From Hirundichthys speculiger (lineage: Eukaryota; Chordata; Actinopteri; Beloniformes; Exocoetidae): a stretch of DNA of 64,000 nt. The stretch lies in the NCBI GenBank assembly GCA_018398805.1, contig JAGFBZ010002260.1, forward strand, positions 868,001 through 932,000, written 5' to 3'. The position numbers and the translations under genes are program-made. The notes beneath the pieces were generated by a model, which made no database searches, was not told where the DNA came from, and was given only the letters and a program-made list of their open reading frames with translations. Positions 23,525 to 35,029 of this stretch are shown in pieces; the first letter of the stretch is position 1, and each line of letters opens with the position of its first letter.

Positions 23525-26500
23525 ATGACGTCAAAAGGAGCGCAGAGTGACAGTGACGACGGAATGGACGAGTTCATGGACAAATTCAAGACCCAGAGGT
23601 ATAAAAATGCTTTCACTGAAAACGACTGGGAGGAGGTAAGGCTGGCATCCAGAAACCTTGTTTTTTAGAGCTGATAAGATAAACAGCTTATGTACATTTT
23701 GTCTGTCTGCCACTGTCATCTACAGGAGTTCAATAAAATACCCATGTTTATGAAAACAGCCCCTGAAGAGATTGACCCACAAAAATACCCAGAACTGGCT
23801 TGTATCCAGTCCATAATTCATGATGAAGACCGACCTCCCGAAGGTAAGAGGACCAGAGCTTTAATGTAATGCAAAATCTGGCCTTTCTGACAGCTGGTCT
23901 GTTAATGTGAGGAATCTGGTTGTTTTTCAGAGCTTGCAAAATGTCTAAAAGATGAAGGAAATGCATTCTTCAAAGAGAAGAACTACAAAACAGCTGTCAT
24001 TTCCTACACAGCTGGTTTGATGAAGAAATGTGGGGACCAGGAGCTCAATACTGTTCTCCTCACCAACCGAGCAGCTTCACATTTCCACCTTGGTACAAAT
24101 AGTCCTTCCATTAAGGTTTAAATACTGTGAGAGACATCTGATGATAGTTATTGTCAGATTTCTTTATTCTCATAAAGGCTCTGATGTCAGATAAAAAAAA
24201 AGACACATCTGGTTTTCTGTCACACAGGTAACATGCGCTCTGCACTGAATGATGCTGCAGCTGCAAAAAAGATCAAACCAGACCATCTCAAAGCCTTGAT
24301 CAGAGGTGAGTAGCTTGCACTATTCGTGTCACGCTTCCTAAACAACACATAACTGTCATCAGATATTAACACTGTTTAGTAACAATAGCGACAAAAGAAG
24401 TAGAAAGAATCACTTTCTTGTGGTTCTACAGGTGCCCAGTGCTGTATAGAGTTACGTCACTTTCAGAGGCCATCCAGTGGTGTGACGAAGGGCTAAAGGT
24501 CCATCCTACTGACAAGAAGCTGCGGGAGTTGAGAGCAACAGCAGATACACAGAAAGTAATTCATGAGCTTTTCTTGTTTTGGGATGGTGTTGAGGTTTCT
24601 AACGGAAAGCTGAAACAGAGTTAAATTGTCTCTGTACTGGTTGTCTTAGAGAGCAGCAGAGAGAGATGCCAGGAAGGCCAAGGCAAAAGAAAAGAAGTTG
24701 AGTAGTGAGAAAGAGGGTCTTCTGGCTGCTATAAAGGTAAGTGTCAAGTTAACCTGCTCACAGTTAAACTTGTGTTTATATACAGTTTTTATCCTCTCAG
24801 TTTGGAGAACCAGGGAATTCCTATGGAGAGCTAAGTTACCAGCTACTCAATAATCAGGTGATGCAAGTTAGATATATGTTGTTGCTGTGTTGCTTTTGCA
24901 CCACTCAGTTATTTACTTTGGCAAAAAACAAAACTATCAGAACTGACAGATTTTACCACTCATCTCTTCTAAGTTTATGTGGATATGATGCAAAGATTCA
25001 GTCTGTTTTCAATGTTGACCAGATGCATTTCTGTGTTTTCTACGTAGAATCGAGGTATCAAGCTCCTCCAGCCCGTGAGAGCTTGTCAGAAGGGTTCAGA
25101 CAGTGAGGATGAGGAGGAACGCTCTTCAGCGGCGATAGAGCAGCTGAGCTTGGATGGCCTCAGCTCTCAGGAGATCACTGGTGCTCAGGTCTTCCTGGAT
25201 GAGCAGGGCTCGTTACACTGGCCCGTTCTTTTCCTTTACCCCGAACACCAGCAGAGTGATTTCATTTCAGCCTTCTGTGAGAATAACTGGTAAAATTCTT
25301 TTTTTTTTTTTTTACATTGTACATTCTGGCTTTATTTCTCTGCTTAAAGGAGGTGGAACTATAACTATTATTTTCATTTGTGATTAATCTAAAGATTACT
25401 TTTCCCATATAAATGAAAGCAAATAGAGAGAGAAGTCTCTCAGAATCTCCAAAAATGCAAAGTGGCATTTTCAAAATGCACACTTTGATCAAAACAGCTG
25501 AACCAAACTTCAAATCATTCAGTCAGTTATGACACAATATAAAGAAAAGTGTAAAATACTCACTTTTGGAGCCTCAGGTTTTAAATTATTGCTTTCAGTT
25601 AGACTAAAGCAAAATTAGATGTTGCTGTTTTATATGTGCAGGTGTGGAATTGGTAAGAATTGTAATAGTAATATATAACTAGCTTTTTAGGAGGAAATTT
25701 AAATATCTACTTGTAAAAATATCTTTGATGTAATGACTTGATGCTCTGATTTTTACTGACAGTTATCCCTTTTTTTTTTAGTTGAAAAACGGTGTTTTTT
25801 CACTCCACAGAGAGACAGTCAAAAGTTTTATCACAAAAACTAACAAAGTAAACACATAGTAGGCGCTATTGGCTAATGTAATTACTAGTTTTAGCCACAT
25901 GGTGTCACTGTTTAGCAAATGTAACAAAACAGTCTCAAATCTTCCTTTAATTTGCTTATTGACTGGCAACATACACTGCCAATCTACACACAAAAAAACT
26001 GGATTTACCTAAGCAAATAGTTAAGAGCCTCCTATTGAATAATCACTGCATGGATGAGCATGTTTCAGTTGGCAACAACCCAACTGATGCAGTAAGTAGT
26101 GTCTCATTTAATAAACAACCATGTCAGAAGACACATCCTGTGGTTGTAGAAAAGATGTTAATATTTGTGTTAATGTTTTGACCCTTCTGTTTCAGAAGGG
26201 TCAAATTATTGGCATGCATCAAGCAAAGAAAACAAGAAGGAGATTGCTCAAACTACTGAAATTGTGTTCAGAACTGTTCCCAACACAGGCAGCACAGTTT
26301 GGTGGTCAGCACTGTTGCTGACCACCAAACTGTGCTGCCTGTGTTGGAACCAGGCTCCTGGTTCAAACCTCGGCAGGGACTTTTCTGTGTGCTTGTGTGG
26401 GTTTCCTTCAGGTACACCACCTTGCCTCTCACAGTCCAAACACATGGATGTCAGGTTAATTAGGTGGTTCGAAATTGCCCGTAGAAGTGATTGTGAGCGT

Positions 26501-28725
26501 GCATGGTTTTTTGTCTATATGTGGCCCTGTGATGGACTGGTGACCTGTCCAGGTGGACCCCTGCCATTCACCTGAAGAGAGCTGGGATAGGCTCCAGCAG
26601 ATCCCCGTGACTCTGCAGAGGATTAAGTGGGCATAGATAATGGATGGATGGAACTATCAAACACATTATGCTGTAGCTCAGTTGGTAGAGCTGGGTCGTC
26701 CAGTCACTGTAAGGTTGGTGGTTTGATCCTGACTCTCAACTGTCCACATGCCAAAGTGTCCTTGGGCAAGACATTGAACCCTAACTTGCCCCCAGTGGGT
26801 CTGGCAGCATCTTATATGGTAGCAGCTGCCCACTGGTATATGAATGGATGAATGAGGGGCCATTGTAAACCGCTTTGAGTCCACCTTGATGATGTGGAGA
26901 AAGCGGTATATAAGTGCAGACCATTTACCATTATTAAAAACTGATAATGGGGAACCATCATCTTCAAGGAAGAAATGTCCAAAAAAATAAAACGCTTGAA
27001 TGATTATAATCATTGAGCCCTTCAATTTTGAGTGAAATCAAATTGTAAAAAATCAACAGTAGAACTCGGGGCTATGTTTAATAGTGAAAGTAAGAGCATT
27101 TCCACACACACAATGTGAAGGGAACTCAAGAGATTGGAACTGAACAGCTGTGTAGCCTTAAGAAAACCACTAATCAGTGAGGGTAACCAGAAAAAAAGGC
27201 TTCAGTTTGCTAGAAAGCATAAAGATTGGACTCTGGAGCAATGGAAGAAGGTCATGTGGTCTGATGAGTCCAGATTTCCAGAGTGATGGGCGCATCAGGG
27301 TAAGAAAGAGTCTTTGGGATGTGATGGAGAAGACTTTGTGCAGTGGTTCAACTCTACAATCATCAATACAAGATCTTGGTGAAAATTTAATGCAACAATG
27401 GATGAAAATAAATATGACATTGCAGAAGCTTATTGAAAAGATGCCACAGTGAATGCATGCTACAATCAAAACCAAAGGCAGTCCGATGAATTATTAGTGT
27501 GTGTGTGAGCGATAAATGAGGAGGGTTTTACAAGGGAATGTTTCAAACTCTCAGATCTTTCTGTTTTGATGTTTTGTTCAGTTTCAGAGACCACCTGAAC
27601 GTCATGTTTGGAGAAGAGCTTCCACCGTGGGACTCAGACAGAAAATATCTCCCCTTAAATCTTCAGGTTTGTATGTTTAAGCAAATCAAAGGTCAGGAAT
27701 TAGAAAAAAAAAGGACAGAATTAGCTTCCCGTTCATGTTGTGTTAAACTTTATTTTTCCAGCTGTATTTTGAAGATGAGGAGAAGGAGACCCTCTACCAA
27801 GTCGACCCAGAGACGTCCCTGTTGAAAACACTGCAACATAAACGGTACGTTCATTATTTATCTTTGGTGAATGGTTTATGTTTATCTGCAAAATTAGAAT
27901 ACAATTCTACATGCTTTAAAAAAAAAATCTTAAAATTTAGCATTAAAACATTTTAGGTCTGTTTTCCTTTTGTGTATCATCTTTACAGGGTGTTGGCTCA
28001 GATGTGTATGGGGACAGCTTTTATTTTGTATTCTGAACTGCATTTTGGAGTTTATGATTGAACTGAAAACAGATTCATGAGTCGTCCTGCGTTTCAGGAA
28101 AAACAAAAAGCTTTCAATCCACCAAAACATAAAAATGAGTAACTAATACCACAGATAGTCAGTTTACTTCAAACTGGAACCCCTGCTGTTCATTATTTGC
28201 ATTTGATGCATTTCAGTTTCGAACTGTGGCTCCTGCAAATTCTCCTTTTGCTAATTACATTTAAGTAAGATGTTCATTCATATAGTCCACACTGTTATTA
28301 AATAAGCAAGGTTCTGATTGGCCCTCCGTATGTAATGATATTTAAATGTTGCAAGAACAAAAGCTAAAATAATTTCCTGCTGTCTTGTGTAAAGTGAGTA
28401 GCAGAAAAGAGACAGTGATTTTTTGATATGTTTCATGTTTCTCCTGGTTGGCAGATTGTCTGATGTTAGTAGATAAAATACTCCACGTCTGTCCTTCAGT
28501 CTGGACGGTTTTATTCACTGCTGACATGGAGATTCGCTGTGCGCCGCACATCTGCACTGTGGTATCAGTTTTCTTATTTTCACTTCCTGCACTACCTGAT
28601 TCTATCTTTTTCTGTTCTTGGACAGATTTTTTGTGAAGGCGGGCACTCCCAGCTTCATGGTGCTGGTGAATGGCTCATTGTTCCAGAAGCAGTTTTTATC
28701 AGGGAAGAAAGTGCGCGGATTGTAA
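23525..28725 (+). CDS. ttc4: Tetratricopeptide repeat protein 4 (Hsp90/Hsp70 co-chaperone)
   Basis: Cns1-related co-chaperone. Ten coding exons: 23525..23635, 23726..23843, 23931..24092, 24228..24305, 24432..24555, 24650..24736, 25048..25289, 27582..27666, 27762..27844 and 28626..28725, about 396 aa against 387 in human. Residues 1-75 carry DEFMDKFKTQRYKNAF and MFMKTAPEEIDPQKYPELAC. TPRs run from about residue 77 (KDEGNAFFKEKNYKTAVISY; TNRAASHFHLGNMRSALND), then a charged coiled linker (ERDARKAKAKEKK), an acidic stretch (GSDSEDEEER), and the C-terminal wheel domain (WPVLFLYPEHQQSDFISAF; RDHLNVMFGEELPPWD; FMVLVNGSLFQKQFLSG). All introns are GT/AG and phase-consistent. In exon 5, near 24464-24467, one base is missing relative to the conserved frame: 'cactttcagaggcc' must read through ...HFQ then AIQWCDEGL. 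The large intron 7 is filled with nested transposons. Confidence 0.95.
26280..26347. repeat. Perfect 32-bp-arm inverted repeat (4-nt loop)
   Basis: Bases 26280-26311 are the exact reverse complement of 26316-26347, separated only by CTGT. The arm includes 'gcagcacagtttggtggtc', which resembles the head of the common teleost repeat that follows ('gcagcacggtgg...'). The hairpin sits where that repeat enters the Tc1 remnant. Confidence 0.95.
26348..26655 (+). repeat. Teleost interspersed repeat (long copy)
   Basis: A nearly full-length copy: 'ctcctggttcaaacctcggc', 'tgtgtgggtttcctt', 'cacagtccaaacacatggat', 'ctatatgtggccctgtgatg', 'gactggtgacctgtccagg', 'gagctgggataggctccagc' and a terminal 'gataatggatgg'. 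Other fragments lie at 12430-12550 and 31860-31980. It is inserted in the Tc1 remnant. Confidence 0.75.
26668..26936 (+). mobile_element. tRNA-derived SINE
   Basis: An RNA polymerase III A box (TAGCTCAGTTGG, 26674-26685) and a B box (GGTTTGATCC, 26720-26729) are spaced 34 bp apart like those of a tRNA. The 3' body follows, ending 'gtggagaaagcggtatataa' then 'gtgcagaccatttaccatta'. It is nested inside the Tc1 remnant directly after the teleost repeat. The tRNA-like head is not a real tRNA gene, as the stem pairing is lost. Confidence 0.75.
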
Positions 28726-28823
28726 ACACTCTGGCCTTCAGTTCTCAGACTTTAAATTCGTGAAATCTTCTGATCCCTGAAGACCCAACGTAGCTGTTTT
28801 TATGTTATTGTAAAACTGAGTGA

Positions 28824-28829
28824 AATAAA
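28824..28829 (+). terminator. Polyadenylation signal of ttc4
   Basis: AATAAA lies 99 bp after the ttc4 stop codon, in the correct orientation. Confidence 0.65.
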
Positions 28830-29920
28830 GGATGATTGTCTTTTAATGACAACAAACAGTTAAAATAAAACCATCACCTTAGATCATAAACTGGCTATTT
28901 GATTGCTCATCCTTCCTCACTTCCACTTTTTTATTTTTTTTATTTGTCTCATAGCATCATTGGCATCTGTTTTGTCCTCTAAACAGGTCAAGCCGGTCTG
29001 ACTCCCATTACTGAACCTTATTCTGCCTTTTACTGATAAAAGGAAATGAATTAAAAAGTCAATGCAGTCTGTTAGTTTCCTTTTTTATTTTATTTTTTTT
29101 GCTTTTCATCACACAAAATCAGCAGACAAATGAAACAGCTGTTTATAAACCCATCACCAAACCAGTTTGTCCAGACAGACATCGATCATCGAATCTGCTG
29201 ATATCACAATAAATGCTACTGTTGCAGGAAATGCAGTCCAACAGTTATCACAGACATGACCCGTATTACCAAAAACACAAAACATAAACTCATTATTATA
29301 TCAGGGGAAGAAAAAGCTTCACCTAGACTTTTATTAACTGGCATTATATGAATGCAGTTATAATAAACTGAATAGAACTGGATAAAACTGGATTATAATT
29401 CGGTTGAATTAGCATTTTACTGGGCTTGAAATGACTGGCAAAGCTCTGCCAGTCATGGTTCCTCTCCAGCAGAACAGAACAACAATATACAAGGCAGAGT
29501 TTACTTTCACTTCAATAATGATCCCTGCGTCTATTCTAAAACAAAGGAGCTGACAACGTGGAGCAGCCGTGTCCACGTCTCCCTCTGCAGCTGAGCAGAA
29601 ACCAAAACCCCACAATGACTTAAATCAGCGCTACACAAATATACCTGTTTCAACTGAAACATGAAGGGAAAAAAAAAAAAAACTAGAGTAAACCGGCAAT
29701 TGAAGCTCAAAATCAAACTCAGAAAACAAAACTTCAATCATTTATACTTTACTATGAAGCCAGATTTTTCATGATTATTAAGAAACTCTTAGGAGGCTGT
29801 CATACTCTGATGTCAGAGGGGTTAAACCAAAAATGTACACTCTCTTGAGTTTCACTGAAAAATCCACAAATACATCAGCTCAATCATGAGGGTGAGTTTA
29901 GAATAAAAACGAAACCAGCA
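28830..29920. other. Convergent 3' region between ttc4 and PLAC8 copy 1
   Basis: The interval holds the 3' UTR of PLAC8 copy 1 (minus strand); an AATAAA on the minus strand lies at 29330-29335. No other coding frame is convincing. Confidence 0.4.
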
Positions 29921-30553
29921 TCAGCGTTGAGGCTGGATGACTTGAACCGGAGCAGAGTTTCCAGCCACCACCGTCATAGAAGGAGGCTGCATGTTGATGG
30001 TTTGAGACACCATGTTGACGACAGCGGGGGTTTTCTTCTGATGCCTGAGCTCGCGGTGCATCTGGCACCAGGAGCACCAGATGCAGAAACAGGAAACAGC
30101 GATGTCCTTGCAGATAGAACCCTGCAAGCCAGAGCATCAGGTCACTGTTCATTCACTCTGTCACCGTCAGGTGCAGTTCAGGTGCCTGCGTCACGCCGTC
30201 CTACCTTGATGCCGTATCTGTTGCGGATGCTGGACCTGAGAGACAAGGCTGCAGGAGGAACAAACAAAGGTATACCGCAGGCAGCGAATGCAGCAGGACT
30301 GCACAGGTCGCATATGGGGAGACATCTGTTCTCCCCAAACCTCCCTGCAACGGTGCAGGCGAGACAAGGGCAGCACCAGAAACCATAGCAACCTGACAGA
30401 CGTGGAGATACATGCAGAGAGGTATTTAGTGATCCTGGATGATTGTGAGGTTTTTAATTTTGGACAAGTTAAAGTTTGGTTCTCACAAGTGCTGGCATCC
30501 TCAAAGCAGTCACCCAGACCGCTGCTCCAGTCTGACGTCTGCTGCTCTGCCAT
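29921..30553 (-). CDS. PLAC8/onzin-family cysteine-rich protein, copy 1
   Basis: Exons 30487..30553, 30205..30392 and 29921..30121 give 151 aa with all junctions GT/AG (phase 1, then phase 0). The order is a short N-terminus with DWSSGLGDCFEDASTC, then the PLAC8 core [30 protein letters not shown], a hydrophobic Pro-rich turn ([24 protein letters not shown]), [19 protein letters not shown], and a variable Val/Gln/Pro-rich tail ending VIQPQR. The family includes mammalian PLAC8 (onzin) and cornifelin and zebrafish ponzr proteins; molecular function is not settled. It is the first of four tandem copies and is intact. A separate 5' UTR exon lies near 31160-31197. Confidence 0.92.
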
Positions 30554-31159
30554 CAGAGGTTCAGGTCCGGTTAACTCTGGAACATCAAAGACTGGAAGAA
30601 AACAGAAACCTTACATGGTGGGAGAAGACATAAGGACCCTTTCACTGTCCTGTCATTGTTTTAAAGATATTCCTCTGATAAATATTCCTGCTCTTCTTCA
30701 TGTATAAAAACACGTTGCAGCTCAGAGTAGGTTTTCATGTTGGATGTTTTCATCTCAGTTTTATAGAAATGTTTTCTAGTGAGCTACCGTGCTTTCCCCT
30801 GCATCTTTTAGGGATTGCGTTTCTGTTTAATTACTGTTTCCAAAGAGACAACAGAACAGGACGTGCGGTCTTCTGAGCCAAAAACAACAAAGTACATTTG
30901 CAGTTTGGAAGCAGTAAAGTTCTGAAACTGCATGGTTCCCTTTTTAATTTACAGTTACAATCAATTCCAGTTAAAGGTGATACAAATCCAATCTTTGATC
31001 AGGCATAAAGGATTCTTAAAAGTGTCAATATTTCTTTCTAAGAAACTGTCCTGATGGCACAACTAAATACATAAATGGAATATGTCTCCTTACTTTGCTC
31101 TCAGTTTTCTAAACAGACTGAGATGATATTCGTTAACATATATAAATGTTTCACCGTAC

Positions 31160-31272
31160 CTGCTCCTCCTGGACGCCTTCTTGGCTCCTCTGAGGTTGTG
31201 AACGAATAAGAGGATATGGCTCAGGTTTAAAATGGCATCTATCAAATGTTAAACAATGCTGCAAAACCTGAA
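31160..31272 (-). promoter_or_regulatory. Promoter and 5' UTR exon of PLAC8 copy 1
   Basis: The minus strand shows a box TTCAGGTTTTGCAGCATT (31255-31272), then GATGCCATTTTAAACCTGAG (TATA-like TTTTAAA at 31226-31232), then a short UTR exon ending in a donor GAGCAG|GTACGG at 31160. The same order and spacing occur before copies 2, 3 and 4. The transcription start is inferred to lie near 31197. Confidence 0.55.
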
Positions 31273-31859
31273 ACTATAGGAACAGACCCAAAACGAAAGT
31301 GAAGGAATTTTTCTTTGCAGCTTTCATAACATAATTGAAGCACTGATTACTAAAATCACACAAGTCACAGAAATCACAAGTGGGACTTATGGGGTTTTAG
31401 TAACAGGTGCTTCAATGTGGGATATTAAAAGATTATTATTAGTATTAAAGCCAGTTTTCTTCAAAAGTGAAACTTTCCTTTCCTGAATGTTTGATTACGG
31501 AACAACAAAGACTAAATTATTGAATTATTCATGCTTTAATAAGTCAGAGTTTAATGTAGAGCAGGAAGTAAAAAGCTGCTCTTTAGGACTAAATGACAAA
31601 TAAAATGTGTATAATATTGTCTCAAAAATCTTAGTTTTTGATCTAATGTGGCTGTCAAAGAGAAACCCTCTTTATGTTTATTCTAATCTATTTTTTCACA
31701 GTTAGATTCTTCCCATGATCTGATAAACATCCTGTTTGAGGGAAATGAGGTTTCACCTGTGCACCTGAGTTTTAGTTTTGTTTCCTGGTTCCTCATTCTG
31801 TCCCTCAATCTGTCCTGTTCGTTAATAACTTCATCCATCCAGTTGTAATTAGTGCCTGG

Positions 31860-31980
31860 CTCTTCCTACACTGGGTCACGGGGGTCCGGGGGGTCCGGGG
31901 GGTCCGAGGGAGCCTGTTCCAGCCGGTGAAAGGCAGGCTCCACCGTGGACAGGCCAGCGGTCCATGGCAGGGCTTTTTGT
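31860..31980 (-). repeat. Teleost interspersed repeat fragment (minus)
   Basis: The stretch 'gagcctgttccagccggtga' followed by 'gacaggccagcggtccatgg' is the reverse of the 'gatggactggcgacctgtcc' repeat. It includes a short tandem 'ggggtccg' (three copies near 31879-31905). Confidence 0.6.
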
Positions 31981-32271
31981 TTTTGATTTGACTTCTCCAT
32001 CCTTTTGTTGCTCCTGTTCGAACAAGAATAGATGTTCAAGGTGGATCCAGTGCAGTCAGAACCATAGGCTGAGGGAAAACTCTGTTAAGACTGAAACTCT
32101 CCGGTTTGGTCACCTCATTAACTGGGGAAAGTAATTTGTCTGGAACAAGCTATCAGTGAGTAATTAGTGTAGTTACATGAGTGTCACTCATATGAGAAAA
32201 CTGTCTCAAGACACATGATAAAAAAGAAAAACAAACTCCAAATGAGTCCCAGAGGTCCCGATTAAATCATG

Positions 32272-32277
32272 TTTATT
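32272..32277 (-). terminator. Polyadenylation signal of PLAC8 copy 2
   Basis: AATAAA on the minus strand lies 207 bp past the stop codon at 32484. Confidence 0.5.
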
Positions 32278-32483
32278 GAATTACTTCACTCACTTTATTT
32301 CCATACTAAGAGTCACATATTTTACATGAACGTTGAAGAGTCTTATAATAACATTTCCCTTTTCCCACAAAACCACAGCAGATCCACATTTAAAGCTCTA
32401 AGTGAAACGATCATCTACACAAATTCAGAAATCACAATATTGACTTTCACAGGCACAAAAGCAACCGAGCAGGGTGAGAAGTG

Positions 32484-33145
32484 TCAGTTTGAGGACACGA
32501 CGACTCCTGGTTGACTCACAAAACCCGCCGCAGGAAGGTTTGCAGGCACCATGACGAAGGGAGCGGGCTGCATGCTGATGATGTTTTGAGACTGCATGTT
32601 GATCACAATGGGGGTTTTCATGCGGTGCTTTAACTCACGGTGCATCTGACACCAGGAGCACCAGGGGCAGCAGCAGGTAGCAATGATGTCCTTGAAGACG
32701 GAGCCCTGCAAACCAGCACATCAGGTCGCCGTTCAAGCTTTCAGTTTCACTTGTAAGTCGGTCGAGTGTCTCATGTGTCATACCTTGATGCCATATTTGG
32801 TGCGAAGGGAAGATCTGAGAGACAAGGCTACCGGAGGAACAAAGAAAGGCATTCCACAAAACGCTAGCGCAGATGGAGAGCACATGTCACACAAGGGCAG
32901 ACAGTAGGCCTCTCCAAGTCTGCCTGAGACAGTGCAGGTGAGGCAAGGGCCACACCAGAATCCATAGCAACCTGAAAAACACACAAATAGAGACTGATGA
33001 AAGCTCTTAACTCAGTGTGAGTCCTGTAACCAACAAAACTAAAAAATCATTTAAAAAAAGAAAAAGTTTAAGCCTTACACGTGCTTGTATCCTCAAAGCA
33101 GTCACCGAGATGACTGTTCCAGTCTGATGAAGGTTTTCCTTCCAT
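32484..33145 (-). CDS. PLAC8/onzin-family cysteine-rich protein, copy 2
   Basis: Exons 33079..33145, 32784..32971 and 32484..32705 give 158 aa. The first two exons have exactly the lengths of copies 1 and 3 (67 and 188 nt). Features in order: [84 protein letters not shown] and a Val/Ala/Pro-rich tail ending GVVVSSN. It is the most divergent of the intact copies: CCPC becomes CGPC, and SICKD becomes SVFKD, losing one Cys. The frame is intact. An hAT MITE lies 88 bp upstream of the start codon, in the intron between UTR exon and first coding exon. Confidence 0.92.
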
Positions 33146-33232
33146 GAGACGTTCAAGCTCGGCCACCGGAGGGAAGAGTTACTCTGTGACATCAGCGACA
33201 GAAAGACCACACCCTTGTGACATGTTCGGGAG

Positions 33233-33564
33233 CAGTGGTTCTCAAACTTTTAATACTGCGTACCACCTGAGAAACTGCTCAGCTCTCTGAGTACCACCAT
33301 GATGACCAGCTTTAAAATATAGCCATATATGCCTTCTTAATTAGCTTTAAACAAAGGAGAGATGTTTATTCCTTATTGGGGTTATCTATTGTTACCTGAA
33401 TTTCATTTGAAATGTTGTATTTATAATGCATTGTATGTTTTCGATTTTAAAAAAATAAATGAAAATGTGGAAAAAATGTGGAAAGTCATGAGGTTCCCCC
33501 GTGTACCACCAGAGTGCGCTCACGTACCACTGGTGGTACGCGCACCACAATTTGCGCACCACTG
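33233..33564. mobile_element. hAT-type MITE in PLAC8 copy 2 intron
   Basis: A 332-bp element starts CAGTGGTTCTCAAACTTTTA and ends in 'gcgcaccactg'; the outer CAGTGGT and ACCACTG are inverted. Eight-base flanks TTCGGGAG (33225-33232) and TTCCGGAG (33565-33572) differ at one position and are the probable hAT target duplication. There is no transposase. Confidence 0.75.
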
Positions 33565-34257
33565 TTCCGGAGAATATTTGTTTCCGTCTCTGTAACAGGT
33601 CATCTGTTTCCAAGCTTTTCTCCTTGAACTCAAATGTCCCATCTTCAGAAAATGTACACCAGCGCAGTTCATCTGCCCCCGTAAATCACTGCTGTTCTGG
33701 CGCAAAACACAAAGATTAAAAAAAGAAATAAAATTTCCCCAGATGTCAGTGGGTGGAAGGTAAGGTGCAACCTGGACCTGCTGCCAGTCCATCACAACTG
33801 TGCCTGCACACTCTCAGCCCTGCAATAATCCAGAATCAGCTGCCAGCCTCAAATACATGTTTGTAGATCTCCAGAAGAGGCCGGAGCGCCTGGAGGACGC
33901 TCATGGAAACATAAGGACAAGATGCAAAATCAAAGATGCTAAATGTCCAACATGCAAATGAGAACGATTGGTAACAATGCTAACCACTGCCCCACTATGT
34001 TGCCCGACCCCAGAGGGATATATCTGACACGACATGAGACCAAGAAGTAGCCAAATTACTCAGCATGGTTGAAATATGAATAAATAGGTTTACACAAAAT
34101 AAAACCATTTCACAATCTATGTATTTTTGTTTGTTGTTTTCAAAAGGTGAACATTAATCATTTGTGTCTGCACAAATCTTCTCAACTAAGTCCCCTCCAA
34201 AAGAAAAAATAAAACTACAGTTAAGTGACATAAAAGGAGATGAGTGTTGTAGTTTAC

Positions 34258-34359
34258 CTGCTCGTGCTGGACGCTGTGACACACAGAGGATATATCTGAG
34301 GTTACGAGTGGCGTTTTGTAGGCGTTGAATGGCCAAACAAAAAAGATGCAAAACCTGAA
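34258..34359 (-). promoter_or_regulatory. Promoter and 5' UTR exon of PLAC8 copy 2
   Basis: Minus-strand TTCAGGTTTTGCATCT (34344-34359) corresponds to the box seen in copies 1, 3 and 4. Next comes AACGCCACTCGTAACCTCAG, then a UTR exon ending in a donor ACGAGCAG|GTAAAC at 34258. This copy lacks a good TATA word in the block. Confidence 0.5.
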
Positions 34360-34688
34360 AAGACAGCAACACGAGGAAAGAATTTAAAAAAACAAATGCA
34401 TGCAGGTACTTTTCTAAACACAAGTATGTTTGTTGAGGAGTTTTAAATAGACTGGTGTAAATTAAAAATGTGACAGGATTTTTAAGCTGCTGACGTCTCT
34501 GTCACTGACTTTGAGCTGTTTTGACTGTGAAAGAAGGAATATGGCAGCTGCAGCGTGATCCTGAAGCCAGTTATTATTGTTTATGATTAAAGCTTTCAGC
34601 TCACAAGCTCTGTAGTTTGAAAGAAAACAAATCTGCAAAGGTGTGTCCTTGTTTTTTAAATTTTTCTTTGAATGCTTGTTCTCAGAAG

Positions 34689-34998
34689 CAGAGGTGTGGA
34701 CTCGAGCCGGGTGACTCGGACTCGGGCCACGTGACTCGGACTCGGGCTGCATGATTCGAAACTCGGGCCGCTTGACTCAAACTTGGGCCGCGTAACTCGG
34801 ACTTGAGCCAGACTTGAGTCATTATTTGATGACTATAGATTTGACAAAATGCAAAAGGCCTGTGACTCCACTTGGACTTGAGCCTGTCGATTCAAAACAC
34901 TTGATATTTTACCCAGAACCCAAAGATTGAAACATGTTCTTTAAAAAGTTTTCATTCATTTTACTCTTCACGTCCTAAATGCAGTCTGTCTCTCTGTC

Positions 34999-35029
<31 letters not shown>

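Larger units (their letters stand above)
26190..27515 (+). mobile_element. Tc1-like transposon remnant in ttc4 intron 7
   Basis: The stretch 'ggtcaaattattggcatgca' followed by 'aagaaggagattgctcaaac' matches the N-terminal DNA-binding region of a common fish Tc1-like transposase. After a gap filled by other repeats (26280-26936), it resumes at 'attattaaaaactg' and goes through 'accactaatcagtgagg', 'gattggactctggagcaatg' and 'catgtggtctgatgagtcc' (W-SDES, first catalytic Asp). It then ends with 'tctttgggatgtgatggag' (SLWDVMEK) to about 27515. An internal deletion removes the second Asp and the Glu of the catalytic triad, so it is dead. Confidence 0.75.

Noticed and set aside
26674..26745. tRNA gene signature (A and B boxes)
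   Set aside because: The cloverleaf stems do not pair, and the sequence runs into a SINE body ending 'agcggtatataagtgc', so it is a SINE head.
29927..30707. Long plus-strand frames over PLAC8 copy 1
   Set aside because: They are antisense shadows of the GC-rich PLAC8 exons; the minus-strand frame has the Cys pattern and splice sites.
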